64,000 bases of DNA from Methylobacterium brachiatum (GCF_020523825.1 NZ_JAJALK010000013.1:62001-126000), one strand, 5' to 3'. Shown: positions 28,201 to 36,456, counted from the first letter of the stretch. The notes: generated from the letters alone by a model not told the origin. Numbers and translations are program-made.

Positions 28201-28404
28201 CCACTTGGTGACCTGCGTCTGCAACTCGGCCGGCGCCGCGCCCGACTGGGTGATCGTCACCGAGACGATCGGGATGTCGATGTTCGGGAAGCGAGTGATC
28301 GGCAGGGCCCGGAAGCTGACCAGGCCAAGGATCATCAGGACCAGGAACAGCACCACCGAAGGCAGCGGCTTCCGGATCGCCCAGGCGGAGACGTTGAGGC
28401 GCAT
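25264..28404 (-). CDS. RND efflux pump inner-membrane transporter (HAE1/AcrB type)
   Basis: A 1046-residue proton-driven RND exporter, predicted to trimerise in the inner membrane and extrude hydrophobic or amphiphilic compounds. The first helix is PLPSVVLFLVLMILGLVSF, followed by the porter domain. The proton-relay aspartate pair is in helix 4 (GILVDDAIVEIENI) and the relay lysine in helix 10 (LMGVVTKNAIMLVDF). The duplicated two-half architecture and length match the ACR_tran family. Its adaptor ends 9 bases upstream, so the two form an operon. No outer-membrane channel gene is present, so a TolC-like partner must lie elsewhere. Confidence 0.93.
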   Translation of the reverse strand: MRLNVSAWAIRKPLPSVVLFLVLMILGLVSFRALPITRFPNIDIPIVSVTITQSGAAPAELQTQVTKWVEDSIAGVKGVKHILSTITEGISTTTIEFRLEVNQDRATNDVKDAIAKIRQNLPRTIDEPIVSRVEIAGLPIMIYGASAPAMTPEDLSWFVDDVVARGLQSVKGVGGVERLGGVAREIRVTLKPDRLLALGITAADVNRQLRLTSADMAGGRGEVGGQEQSIRALAASASLETLAKTSIVVPGNRKVRLDELATLSDTAEEPRTFARFNGEPVVAFAVSRASGASDADVSVGVAKKIAALHAANPDVRFDLIDTSVVNTIGNYHSAMMGLIEGAALAVVVVLLFLRDWRATLIAAVALPLSVLPTFWVMSALGFSLNAVSLLAITLVTGILVDDAIVEIENIVRHMRMGKSPYRASLEAADEIGLAVIAITATIIAIFSPVSFMGGIAGQYFKQFGLTIAAAVFMSLLVARLITPLLAAYFLRDHGPDHTKDGLVMRGYTRLVAWSVRHKFITLILGIACFAASIASTGLLPAGFLPAEDQARTLFVLELPPGARLPDTVKLSDTIEHKIRALPEVKSVFVDGGRQLPGKKEVRLATLTINLTPKNARTRTQKQVDAEVAAILREEPDIRFWALRESGQRDMALIIAGPDKAVVADVAAKLQREAAQIPHLVNVMSTAPLDRTEIRIRPKAGVAADLGVSTDTIAETVRVGTIGDIGMNLAKFNATDRQVPIRVQLPESLRGRLSELETLKVPVKGGAAVPLATVADISLGQGPTGIDRYDRAVRVAIEGDMQGTDALAELISQVMNLPTAKNLPPGVTISQTGDAEVMGEVFEGFALAMGAGLMMVFGVLILLFGNFLQPLTILFSLPLSIGGAILALLICHMPISMPVVIGILMLMGVVTKNAIMLVDFAVEQIHAGVDRTTAIVDAGRKRARPIVMTTIAMAAGMVPSAMAFGIGGEFRAPMAVAVIGGLIVSTVLSLVFVPAIFVLMDDLSRLLGRLFGRFVGERDDPLDEPGYGEAAHPANDGRALPPRIAAE

Positions 28405-28413
28405 GGCTCTGTC

Positions 28414-29724
28414 CTACCGCGGGGCCGCGTCGGCCATGGGCGGGCTCGCGGGAGCGCTCATGGGTGTGCCGGCACTCGGGCGGGGAACGGCCCGCACCCG
28501 GTCGCCGTCACGCAGGAAGCTGCCGGCCCGGGCCACGACGGTCTCGCCGGCGGCGACGCCCGAGCGGATCTCCGTGAATCCCTCGGATGACAGGCCCGTG
28601 GTCACGGTGCGTGCCTCGACGCGCCCGTCCTTGGCGACCAGGACGCTGGCCCGGCCGTCCGCGGCGTAGAGCAGGCTGGAGACCGGGACCGCGATGCCCT
28701 CGCGGCGCGCCACCTCGACGGTGCCGCGGGCGAAGGCGCCGATGCGCAGGACCGGATCGTCGGTGAGGCGGATGCGGATCTTGCCGAGCCGGGTCGCCCG
28801 GTCGACCTCCGGGTAGACCCGGCGCACCTTGCCGCGCAGCTGGCGGCCGTCGTCGAGATCGAGGCTCGCCGGGTCGCCGACCGTGATGCGCGCCAGCGAG
28901 GTCTCGGGTACCTCGCCCTCCAGCTCGATCTCGCCGCGGGCGATCAGCCGGAACAGCGGCTCCCCCGCCGCCGTGACGGAGGCGCCGACCCGGGCGGTGC
29001 GGCGGTTGACGATGCCGGCCTCCGGGGCGCGGATATCGGTGCGGGCGCGCCGCAGGGCGATCTCGGATCCGGCCGCCCGCGCGGTGGCGAGATCGGCCTG
29101 GGCCGATTGCAGGCCGCCCCGTGCCGCGGCCAGGCGGCCCTCGGCGCCCTGGGCCGCCGAGACGCGCTGCTCCAGCACGGCCGCGGTGGCGTTGCCGGTC
29201 TTGGCGAGCGACTGGGCGCGCTCCAGCGACTGCTTGGCCTCAATATTGGCCGCCTCGGCCTGGACGATCTGGCTCTTAGCCTGGACGATGGCCGCCTCGG
29301 CCCGGGCGACCGCGGCGACGTTCGAGGCCTCCTGGGTGACGATCATCTCCTGCGACAGGCGCGCGAGCACCTGACCCTTGGTGACCCGGTCCCCCTCCTC
29401 AACCAGCAATTCGGTGATGCGCAGGCCCTCGACTTCGGGGGCGACCAGGATCTCGTCCCGCGGGACCAGCGTGCCGGTGACCACGGCCCGTTCCACGATC
29501 TCGCGGCGCTCGGCCGGGACCACGGTGACGGCCGGCGCGATCGCGGCGGCATCAGGAACCGCAGCCGTCTCCACGGCGCGCGTGGGAGAAGCGGCGAGGA
29601 TCGCAAACCCGCATAGGAGGCAGAGGCGGGACGCGCGCCCGGAAAAAGTCGGCAAAACGGAAGCCTCTCTGGCGGCCCTGTATTGGTCTTGTCTCTCCGT
29701 CGCTGGGCAGATCGGCGTTTTCAT
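28414..29724 (-). CDS. RND efflux periplasmic adaptor subunit
   Basis: A 436-residue membrane-fusion protein that links the RND pump to an outer-membrane channel. A signal segment (SRLCLLCGFAILAASPTRA) is followed by a split lipoyl domain (VAPEVEGLRITELLVEEGDRVTKGQVLARL; …RTDIRAPEAGIVNRRTARVGASVTAAGEPLFRLI). Between the halves lies an alanine-rich alpha-hairpin (about residues 130-210), then beta-barrel and membrane-proximal domains (IAVPVSSLLYAADGRASVLV). It is first in the operon, immediately upstream of the pump. Confidence 0.92.
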   Translation of the reverse strand: MKTPICPATERQDQYRAAREASVLPTFSGRASRLCLLCGFAILAASPTRAVETAAVPDAAAIAPAVTVVPAERREIVERAVVTGTLVPRDEILVAPEVEGLRITELLVEEGDRVTKGQVLARLSQEMIVTQEASNVAAVARAEAAIVQAKSQIVQAEAANIEAKQSLERAQSLAKTGNATAAVLEQRVSAAQGAEGRLAAARGGLQSAQADLATARAAGSEIALRRARTDIRAPEAGIVNRRTARVGASVTAAGEPLFRLIARGEIELEGEVPETSLARITVGDPASLDLDDGRQLRGKVRRVYPEVDRATRLGKIRIRLTDDPVLRIGAFARGTVEVARREGIAVPVSSLLYAADGRASVLVAKDGRVEARTVTTGLSSEGFTEIRSGVAAGETVVARAGSFLRDGDRVRAVPRPSAGTPMSAPASPPMADAAPR

Positions 29725-29901
29725 GGCGCGGGCCGAGGCGACGGAGCCAGCATAGCGCTTCGGCGCGGTTCCGTCGCCGGACCGTGGGCCGCAGGTCGCA
29801 GGTCATTCAAAAGAGTCGGGGTATACGTCCATTGTCCTGCAACCGACCGCGCAAGACGCCGTTATTAGAACGATGGTCTTCGTACCACCGGAGAGCGGTC
29901 C

Positions 29902-30084
29902 ATGAGCATCTTTCAGATCAAGCAGACGAAGAGCGGCGCCGTCATCTGGACCGGTGCGGCCGACGACGAGCAGACGGCGCTCGACGCCATGGCGCGCGAG
30001 GCCGGATACCGCGACTTCTCGGCCCTGCCGGATACGATCCGCGCCAACGGGCTCAAGGCGGCCAAGCTGGACCTGATTTCCTAA
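29902..30084 (+). CDS. Small orphan protein (60 aa)
   Basis: A 60-residue soluble protein, MSIFQIKQTKSGAVIWTGAA…LKAAKLDLIS, with a GGAGAG ribosome site about 7 bases before the start and a strong intrinsic terminator after the stop, so it appears to be a genuine single-gene unit. The predicted pattern is beta-beta followed by a helix (DDEQTALDAMAREAGY) and a short second helix. It resembles small conserved Methylobacterium proteins by general look only. The function is not recognised. Confidence 0.65.
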   Translation: MSIFQIKQTKSGAVIWTGAADDEQTALDAMAREAGYRDFSALPDTIRANGLKAAKLDLIS

Positions 30085-30112
30085 GTCAGCCGGTCGCTGG
30101 CCCCAGCAGATC

Positions 30113-30143
30113 GGCGCTCGTCCGGCAGGACGGGCGCCTTTTT
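30113..30143 (+). terminator. Intrinsic terminator of the 60-aa gene
   Basis: An 11-bp stem (GGCGCTCGTCC and GGACGGGCGCC, one G-T pair) with a 4-base GGCA loop is followed by five Ts (30139-30143). It lies 29 bases after the stop codon and converges with the MerR-family gene. Confidence 0.85.
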
Positions 30144-30162
30144 CATGCTCGCTCGGCGACAA

Positions 30163-31095
30163 TCATTGCAGAAGCTGAAGGGCAGTAAGAGCATCGTTCA
30201 GCCAGCGCCAAACCATACGGTCGAAGGCGATAGGGAAGTCCTTACCCAGCACGCCCAGAAGTTCGCGGTATCGACCGAGGCGCCCGGCATTCCGCTCATA
30301 TTGCGCGACATGCCAATCCCGGAATGCGGAGTCGGGCGTTCGTCCGAGAGCATGGGCCGAGTCCGCGAGCCAGGTGCGCGCGATGGCCTGGGCCTCGGGA
30401 CTCCGCGGCGACAGATCCCTCGCGGTTGCGTCGGCCGCTTTCTCATAGGCCAGGCGCGAGGCCACTTGGTATTTGCCCGGATCCAACGCGTCGGTCCAGA
30501 ATGCCTTGGTCCCCTCCTGCACCTCGCGGATGAAGGTCGGATCCGCCAGCAGCCGCGAGAGTTCGTCCCACGCGGCGATCTGGTCCGGCGTAGGGTCCTC
30601 CGGCAGTTCCGGCACGCTCATGGCGAGAATCTGCCGCCGCCAAGGCCCCTCGAGCGCCGTCCCCGCCGCGATAGCGTCGACGAACTGCTCTGCCAGATCC
30701 TTCATCTGCTGATTGCTCAAAATGCTCATGGTCCAAATCCTCCTCAGATCACCATCGGCAGGGTTTGGGATGCGAAGCGTGGCACGAAGGATCGTGGCCA
30801 CCCGGTGCTTGGCCGCGATCTCGGCTTCGAGGATCTCCAGGCGGGTCCGCAGCACCTCGTGCAGCGAAAGGCGACGCGCCAGTAACCGCCGGATCATGTC
30901 GAGCCCGACCCCGGCCTCGCGCAGCGCGTGGATGAGGTCGAGCTTGGCGACATCCTCGTCGGTGTAGACCCGGTAGTTCGCTGCGGATCGCAGGGTTGGC
31001 GGCAGCAGTCCCTTGTCCGAATAGAACCGGATCCGCCGCACCGGTTGCCCGGAGAGGCGCGCCAGATCGCCGATCGTGTACGTCTTCGCTCCCAT
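30163..31095 (-). CDS. MerR-family transcriptional regulator
   Basis: A 310-residue regulator. The N-terminal MerR winged helix is clear (YTIGDLARLSGQPVRRIRFYSDKGLLPPTLRSAANYRVYTDEDVAKLDLI), followed by the dimerisation helix (LLARRLSLHEVLRTRLEILEAEIA). The long helical C-terminal domain (about 120-310) lacks the cysteines of metal-sensing MerR proteins, so it probably binds a small molecule; the ligand is unknown. The start at 31095 places the HTH at the N-terminus; the frame stays open to 31215. No divergent target gene lies next to it. Confidence 0.88.
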   Translation of the reverse strand: MGAKTYTIGDLARLSGQPVRRIRFYSDKGLLPPTLRSAANYRVYTDEDVAKLDLIHALREAGVGLDMIRRLLARRLSLHEVLRTRLEILEAEIAAKHRVATILRATLRIPNPADGDLRRIWTMSILSNQQMKDLAEQFVDAIAAGTALEGPWRRQILAMSVPELPEDPTPDQIAAWDELSRLLADPTFIREVQEGTKAFWTDALDPGKYQVASRLAYEKAADATARDLSPRSPEAQAIARTWLADSAHALGRTPDSAFRDWHVAQYERNAGRLGRYRELLGVLGKDFPIAFDRMVWRWLNDALTALQLLQ

Positions 31096-31210
31096 GGCGA
31101 CTCGATTACGGCTTCCACCCAGTGGAGGGTCAAGGCCGATGCGAGTTGCCCGGGATCGGGGCGCGAGCGCGGCGCCCGAGGATTGTGAAGGCCTTCGGGC
31201 GACCATCACG

Positions 31211-31300
31211 GTCATTCCGAGCGCAGCGAAGCAATCCAGGGATCCGTCACTTCAGGAGATCGCGCGCCACTCTGGATTGCTTCGCTGCGCTCGCAATGAC
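31211..31300. repeat. 90-bp inverted-repeat element with 29-bp arms
   Basis: Two 29-base arms (31211-31239 and 31272-31300) are inverted and differ at a single position. They contain the sequences GAGCGCAGCGAAGC and GCTTCGCTGCGCTC. A half-copy lies at 43891-43920. The pattern resembles short inverted repeats scattered in many alphaproteobacterial genomes; it is non-coding. Confidence 0.75.
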
Positions 31301-31346
31301 GGAGCGGGTTGGTCGGCGGAGCGATGATCTTGGAAACGGCCGCGCC

Positions 31347-32390
31347 TCACGCGCGTCCGAGCTGCCGAACCAGCGCCTCGATCATGGCCGCGCAATCCGG
31401 GATCGCGCTCGGCCGGTGCAGGCCGGCGATCACCGATGGGTCGAGGGCCAGGCCGGCGGCGACCAGCCCGGGCCACAATTCGGCGGCCGGCCAGCCCGGA
31501 TGGACGATCGCGGCGCCGAGCCTTTGCAGGGCTTCGGCCTTCTCGGTCTGCTCGCCATAGGCTCGCTCCTCCGGCAGGCACAGGAAGCGCTTGCCCTGAC
31601 CGGCGGCGAGCGCCACGAGGCCGTCGCCGCCCCCGCCGACCAGCAGGGCCGCCCGGGCGATCCGGACCTCGACGTCGTCGACCCAGCCGTGCAGGTGCAG
31701 GTTTTTCGGGACTTCGCCGGTGCCCGAGACGGGGCCCAGCACGTGCCAGGGCCGGTCGGGCACGGCGCGGGCTGCGGCGGCGAGGTCGGCGAGATCACCC
31801 CCCGCGCCGCCGCGGCCGAACACCACGACGATAGCGTCCCCCACCTCCGCGCCGATCTGCGCCGGTGCGCCGAGGAAGCCGGCATAATGCGTCTTGGCAC
31901 GGACCCAGTCCGGCACGCCGGCGCCGTCGAGGGCTTCGGGGAAGGGCGCGAGCAGGCGCGTGGCGCTGCGGAAGGCTTCGCAATGCGGCTGGTCGGTCCG
32001 CGTGCCGGCGAGGCGCACCACCAGGGTCGGGACCGACAGGAGCCGGGCCAGCAGCGCGACCTCTACCGAGACGTCGACAACGATCAGCGCCGGGTCGGTC
32101 CGCTCGACCCATTCGGCGATGCGCGCCATCCGGGTGCGCACGCCCGGATGGTTCAGGGGCGCGTAGTGCAGCGCCTCCGGCCGTTCCGCCTCGCCGTCCC
32201 GTCCGTCGAAGTCCGATCCGCCGAGCGGGCGGTCGTCGGGCAGGTCGAGCGCGTCGAGGCCATTCGTGTCGAACGCCGCCAGGGTGCCGATCAGGGTACA
32301 GGGCCGGGGCAGGGCGGCGGCGACCGCGCGGGCGCGCTGCAGATGGCCCGCGCCCTGGTGGTGGACGTACCAGCCGATCCCGCGGGTCAC
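31347..32390 (-). CDS. Glycosyltransferase, GT-B/MurG-like
   Basis: A 347-residue putative glycosyltransferase with the GT-B layout. The N-terminal RGIGWYVHHQGAGHLQRARAVAAAL matches the acceptor-side G-H loop of MurG/GT1-like enzymes. The C-terminal domain has VGGGGDGLVALAAGQGKRFLCLPEERAYGEQTEKAEAL, equivalent to the nucleotide-sugar site. The GTG start at 32390 overlaps the TGA stop of the upstream GT2 gene by four bases (GTGA), which implies translational coupling. With the GT2 and GT4 genes it probably decorates a surface glycan or glycolipid; the product is unknown. Confidence 0.8.
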   Translation of the reverse strand: MTRGIGWYVHHQGAGHLQRARAVAAALPRPCTLIGTLAAFDTNGLDALDLPDDRPLGGSDFDGRDGEAERPEALHYAPLNHPGVRTRMARIAEWVERTDPALIVVDVSVEVALLARLLSVPTLVVRLAGTRTDQPHCEAFRSATRLLAPFPEALDGAGVPDWVRAKTHYAGFLGAPAQIGAEVGDAIVVVFGRGGAGGDLADLAAAARAVPDRPWHVLGPVSGTGEVPKNLHLHGWVDDVEVRIARAALLVGGGGDGLVALAAGQGKRFLCLPEERAYGEQTEKAEALQRLGAAIVHPGWPAAELWPGLVAAGLALDPSVIAGLHRPSAIPDCAAMIEALVRQLGRA

Positions 32391-33481
32391 GCGGCCTCCC
32401 GCAGGGACAGAGCGAGGGCGTCGAGGTCGGCGAGCGCCCGGTCGAGGGGGCATTCCCGCGCCGGCGGGCTGCGCGATTCGAGGATGCGGTCGGCCCGCTC
32501 CACGAAGGCGATGTCGTTGGGGCAGGTTTCGAGCGCGGCGCATGCGTCGGGGCCGAGGCCGAGCCGCGCGCAGGCCTCGGCCCGGGCCGATCCGACGAGG
32601 TGGAACGCCCGCCGCAGGGCGGCCCGGCGCAGGATCAGGCCCTGCCAATGCGCCGCTTCGGGCAGCAGGTAGGGCTCGCCGTCGAGCACCCGGGCGCGGC
32701 GCGCCATCTCGGTGGCCATGCCGCCCGAGACCCGGCCCTGGTGGCGGGCCGAGACCATGACGCGCACGTCCGGGCAGTGGCGCAGGCGGGCGCCGCTCTC
32801 GCGAAGCAGGCTCACGAGGGCGTTGTCCTCGCCGCAGGGCAGGGGCGGCAGGCCGCCGACGGCGCGGTAGAGCGCCACCGGCACAGCGAGGCTCGCGCCG
32901 GTATGGTCGCCGTGGCGCGGGGCCGGATCGTGGGGCGGCGGGTCGAGGATGTCCTCCAGGCGGCGCACGCCGGCCCAGTAGCGCTCGATCCGTGCATGCA
33001 GCTCGGCGAGGCGCGGATCGGCGGCGCCATCCGCGTCGATCACCAGGCGGCCGCCGACGACGTCGGCCGCCCGCAGCGCCCGCAGGTTCGCCGCGACCCA
33101 GTCGGCCGGCAGGCGGGCATCGGCGTCGGTGGTGAGCAGGATTCCGTCCGGGGCGCCCTCGGCCTCGAGCCAGGCGGCGCCGGCATCGAGCGCCATGCGG
33201 CGGGCGGTGCCGACATGGGCCTCGGTGCCCTCCAGCGCCGCCTCGATCACCCGCAGCGTTAGGCTCGCGAGCGCGCCCGCGTCCTCCAGGGCGCAGATGG
33301 CCGGGACCGTGCCGTCGGTGCAGTTGTTGGCGAGAATCACGACCCGCAGCGGTGCCTCAGCCGAGAATCCCTCCTGCTGGGCCAGCGAGGCGAGCAGGAT
33401 CGGCAGCCGCTCCTCTTCGTTCCGCGCGGGGATGCAGACCACGCAGGGCCGGGCGAGCGGGGCGGCGGTTGCGAGGGTCAT
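32387..33481 (-). CDS. Glycosyltransferase family 2
   Basis: A 364-residue GT-A glycosyltransferase. CVVCIPARNEEERLPILLASL is the family-2 N-terminal block, NNCTDGT binds the nucleotide, and LTTDADARLPADW carries the metal-binding DxD. GGLPPLPCGEDNAL contains the acidic catalytic motif. There is no membrane helix, so it is probably cytoplasmic. A GAGAAG ribosome site precedes the ATG at 33481; further in-frame ATGs lie at 33502 and 33514. It is coupled by a 4-base overlap to the next transferase gene. Confidence 0.85.
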   Translation of the reverse strand: MTLATAAPLARPCVVCIPARNEEERLPILLASLAQQEGFSAEAPLRVVILANNCTDGTVPAICALEDAGALASLTLRVIEAALEGTEAHVGTARRMALDAGAAWLEAEGAPDGILLTTDADARLPADWVAANLRALRAADVVGGRLVIDADGAADPRLAELHARIERYWAGVRRLEDILDPPPHDPAPRHGDHTGASLAVPVALYRAVGGLPPLPCGEDNALVSLLRESGARLRHCPDVRVMVSARHQGRVSGGMATEMARRARVLDGEPYLLPEAAHWQGLILRRAALRRAFHLVGSARAEACARLGLGPDACAALETCPNDIAFVERADRILESRSPPARECPLDRALADLDALALSLREAA

Positions 33482-33600
33482 AGCGGTTCTTCTCAACCTC
33501 ATCGTCGCGAACACACGAGCCGCAGCGTCTGTCCCGTTATCGCCAGGGAACGAGCGTTATGGGTTTTGGCGCGCATACACGTTCGCAAGCTGATGCGCGG

Positions 33601-33625
33601 TCCCCTCTCCCGCTCGGGAGAGGGG
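33601..33625. repeat. CTCTCCCG/CGGGAGAG dispersed element
   Basis: A perfect stem (CCCCTCTCCCG, CGGGAGAGGGG) lies between the GT4 stop and the GT2 start. It is the same element as at 5588-5682 and 42757-42791. It may separate the two genes transcriptionally. Confidence 0.6.
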
Positions 33626-33701
33626 GCGCGTCGCGGCCCCGGCAAAGCGGGGTGCGACCATCCTGGACCCACCGGCGAAGGGCCGCGTCCGCTGATGTCC
33701 T

Positions 33702-34796
33702 TTACGCCCGTCCCCCCGCCACCCGCAGGGTCGGCCGCGCCCGCTCGGCGCAGCGCGCCATCACGGCGTCGTAGGTCTCCAGGTAGCGCTCGGTCATGGC
33801 GGCGGCGTCGTAGAGCGCCTCCGCCCGGTCGCGGCAGGCGCGGCGCGACAGGCCGGCGGCCTCGCGGATCGCCACGGACAGGTCCTGCGAATCGTCCGGC
33901 AGCGCCAGGCGGCCGCATTGCGCGTCGAGGATGTCGGGCAGGGCGCCCCGGCGGAAGGCCGCCACCGGCGTGCCGCAGGCCAGCGCCTCGGCGACGACCA
34001 GGCCGAAGGGCTCCTCCCAGCGCGGCGAGACGATCGCCACCCGGGCGCGGCCGATATGCTCCGCCAGCTCCCGGTGCGAGAGATGACCGAGATGGATCAG
34101 GTCGGGCCCGAGCCGCGGCGCGATCTCTGCCGCCCAGTAGCCCGGATTGAGCTTCGGCCCGGCGAAATGCAGCGGCAGCCCGGCCGCGCGGGCGGCGTCG
34201 ATGGCGAGGTGCAGCCCCTTCTCGGGCACGATCCGGCCGGACCAGAACGCGAAGGGCGGATCGTCGGGCGTATCGGAATACGCGAAGGTCGAGAGGTCGA
34301 CGCCGTTATCGACGACCTGGGCGCCGGGCACGAGCGTCGCCCATTCCTGGGCGAGCGAGGGCGACACCGCCAGGAAGGCCATGTCGGGATCGGCCACCTC
34401 CACGCCGGAGACCAGGGCGTCGAAGGGCGGCGTGTGCAGCACCGTCACCCAGGGCAGGCCGAGCCGGGCGCTCTGCTGCAGGGGCAGGGCGTGCAGCGCA
34501 TTGTTGTGCACCAGGTCGAAGCCGCCGGCCGCGACCATCTCCATCATCCGCCGATAGGCGTCGTGCTCGGCCTTGTCGATCGCCTCCTCGCGCTCGGGAT
34601 CGGCCAGCGCGTCGCCGGTCGGGTCGCAGAGCATCACCGGATCGAGCGCCGGGTCCGAGCCCCGGCTGGCGAACAGGGTCACGTCGTGCCCGTGCCGCTT
34701 CAGCGCGACGGTGAGGAGATGCGTGTGCATCTCCAGACCGCCGGCATAGGGCTGGCCGATCGGGTACTTGAGATGTGCCAGGACAGCGATCTTCAC
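33702..34796 (-). CDS. Glycosyltransferase family 4
   Basis: A 364-residue GT-B retaining glycosyltransferase. The N-terminus (MKIAVLAHLKYPIGQPYAGG) and the donor site block RWEEPFGLVVAEALACGTPVAAF, which contains the E-x7-E motif, are typical of GT4 enzymes. FWSGRIVPEKGLHLAIDAA is the conserved inter-domain segment. It is the first gene of a three-transferase run on the minus strand, 220 bases upstream of the GT2 gene with a repeat between. The sugar and acceptor are unknown. Confidence 0.88.
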   Translation of the reverse strand: MKIAVLAHLKYPIGQPYAGGLEMHTHLLTVALKRHGHDVTLFASRGSDPALDPVMLCDPTGDALADPEREEAIDKAEHDAYRRMMEMVAAGGFDLVHNNALHALPLQQSARLGLPWVTVLHTPPFDALVSGVEVADPDMAFLAVSPSLAQEWATLVPGAQVVDNGVDLSTFAYSDTPDDPPFAFWSGRIVPEKGLHLAIDAARAAGLPLHFAGPKLNPGYWAAEIAPRLGPDLIHLGHLSHRELAEHIGRARVAIVSPRWEEPFGLVVAEALACGTPVAAFRRGALPDILDAQCGRLALPDDSQDLSVAIREAAGLSRRACRDRAEALYDAAAMTERYLETYDAVMARCAERARPTLRVAGGRA

Positions 34797-34981
34797 GCGC
34801 GCACCGCATCCGGTTGTGTGGGGATCTTTGCCGGCCGCAGCGGGGCGAGAGGACTTTCGTCCGCAGCGAGCGTGGCGGGTATCATGCCCATCTTTTCTTC
34901 ATCAAGCGTTGCGTCATCGAGGCCGGGAGCGACGAGGGACGCAGCGCGTTCCCACCTCCATACGGGCCGCGGTCTGAACCG

Positions 34982-35680
34982 ATGATGATCGAGACGACAG
35001 GTCGACCATTCAGCCGGGTGCGCCATCCGGCCTGGGTACGCCTGACCCATTGGACCGGCGCGGCCGCGACCCTGGCGCTGATGGTCAGCGGCACCGGGAT
35101 CCTGCTGGCCCTGCCGAAACTGTTCTGGGGCGAGACCGGGGCCAACGACGCGCCGGCCTGGATCACCCTGCCGCTTCCGGTCGATCTCGAGCAGACCGGC
35201 TGGGCCCGCAACCTTCATTTCCTGGCCGCCTGGATTTTCGTCCTGAACGGTGCCGTCTACCTCGCTCTCGCGCTGCTGCGCGGGCACCTGCGCCGCCGTC
35301 TCCTGCCGGAGCCGGCCGAGATCCGGCCGCGGGCGCTGGCCGGCGAGATAAGGGCGCATCTGCGCCTGCGCGGCGGGGCGCCGCCCACCGGCCGCTACAA
35401 CGCGCTGCAGAAGATCGCCTATCTGGTCGTCCTCTTGGTGCTGGCGCCGCTGATGCTGCTCACCGGCCTAACCATGTCGCCCGGGATCACCGCTGCCTGG
35501 CCGGAGCTGTTCACCCTGTTCGGCGGCCGGCAATCGGCCCGGACGATCCATTTCCTGGCGGCCTTCGCGATGGTCGCGTTCCTCGCCATCCACATCTGGC
35601 AGGTGCTGGCCAACCGGCCTTTGGCGCTCATGCGCGGCATGATCGTGGGATCGGGCGGCAAGGGCGAGGAGACCGCATGA
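34982..35680 (+). CDS. Cytochrome b561-type membrane subunit
   Basis: A 232-residue membrane protein of the Ni/Fe-hydrogenase/formate dehydrogenase cytochrome b superfamily, with four helices and histidines placed for two b-haems (VRLTHWTGAA in helix 1; NLHFLAAWIF in helix 2; RTIHFLAAFAMVAFLAIHIWQ at the end). It overlaps the following molybdopterin oxidoreductase by 4 bases (ATGA), so the two form an electron-transfer module in which this subunit would link the periplasmic enzyme to the quinone pool. Confidence 0.88.
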   Translation: MMIETTGRPFSRVRHPAWVRLTHWTGAAATLALMVSGTGILLALPKLFWGETGANDAPAWITLPLPVDLEQTGWARNLHFLAAWIFVLNGAVYLALALLRGHLRRRLLPEPAEIRPRALAGEIRAHLRLRGGAPPTGRYNALQKIAYLVVLLVLAPLMLLTGLTMSPGITAAWPELFTLFGGRQSARTIHFLAAFAMVAFLAIHIWQVLANRPLALMRGMIVGSGGKGEETA

Positions 35681-36417
35681 GCGCGCTGACCCGACGCCGC
35701 CTGATCCTCGGGACCGCCGGGTTCGGCGCGGCCGGCCTCGTCGGCGGCTGCGAGCCCGGCGCGCCGCAACTGCGCCCCAACCCCTACGGGTTGAGCGACT
35801 GGCTGACCTTCGCCGGGCAGCGCCTGCTGCTGGCGCGCCAGCCGCTCGCCCGGGAATTCGGCCCCGAAGCGATCTCGGCGGTGTTCCCGACGATCAACAC
35901 CACCGACCCGGACGATCCGGCCTATCGCCGCTCGAAGGCGCTCGGCTTCTCCGACTGGCGCCTGCCGGTCACCGGCCTCGTCGCGCGGCCGGGGTCGTTC
36001 TCGCTGGCCGAGCTGAAGGCGATGCCGGCGCGCACGCAGATCACGCTCCATTCCTGCGAGCAGGGCTGGTCGGCGATCGGCCAGTGGACAGGCGTCCCGC
36101 TCTCCCGGGTGCTCGCCGCCGCCGGGATGCGCCCGGAGGCGCGCTACGTGGTGATCCGAACCGTCGACGGCTGGTGGGACAGCTACGACCTGTTCGACGC
36201 CCTGCACCCGCAGACGATCCTGGCCTACGGCATGAACGGCGACGACCTGCCGGTCGCCCACGGCGCGCCGGTTCGCCTGCGGGTTGAGCGCCAGCTCGGC
36301 TATAAGTCCTTGAAATACCTCACCAGCATCGAGGCTGTGGATCGCGTCGACGGCATCGGCCACGGCCGCGGCAGCATGGTCGCGGGCCTCGGATTCAGCT
36401 GGTACGCTGGCATCTGA
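35677..36417 (+). CDS. Molybdopterin-dependent oxidoreductase (sulfite oxidase fold), putative lipoprotein
   Basis: A 246-residue protein with a single sulfite-oxidase-type molybdopterin domain. TLHSCEQGWSAIGQWTGVPL holds the cysteine that ligates molybdenum, followed by VIRTVDGWWDSYD and APVRLRVERQLGYKSLKYL. The N-terminus has a twin arginine in TRRRLILGTAGFGAAGLVGGC, and that stretch ends in a lipobox-like cysteine (Tat export, possibly lipid-anchored). Paired with the overlapping cytochrome b561, it resembles MsrPQ and related pairs, but the substrate is not known. It is shorter than sulfite oxidases, which carry an extra dimerisation domain. Confidence 0.87.
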   Translation: MSALTRRRLILGTAGFGAAGLVGGCEPGAPQLRPNPYGLSDWLTFAGQRLLLARQPLAREFGPEAISAVFPTINTTDPDDPAYRRSKALGFSDWRLPVTGLVARPGSFSLAELKAMPARTQITLHSCEQGWSAIGQWTGVPLSRVLAAAGMRPEARYVVIRTVDGWWDSYDLFDALHPQTILAYGMNGDDLPVAHGAPVRLRVERQLGYKSLKYLTSIEAVDRVDGIGHGRGSMVAGLGFSWYAGI

Positions 36418-36456
36418 GCCGCCCGCGGGACTCCATGCGGCCGGGGAGGGGGCCTC

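Noticed and set aside
25261..28590. A 1109-codon open frame on the + strand opposite the RND pump
   Set aside because: The sequence is a His/Arg/Asp-rich antisense frame created by GC-rich third positions; the minus strand holds a full RND transporter with all key motifs.
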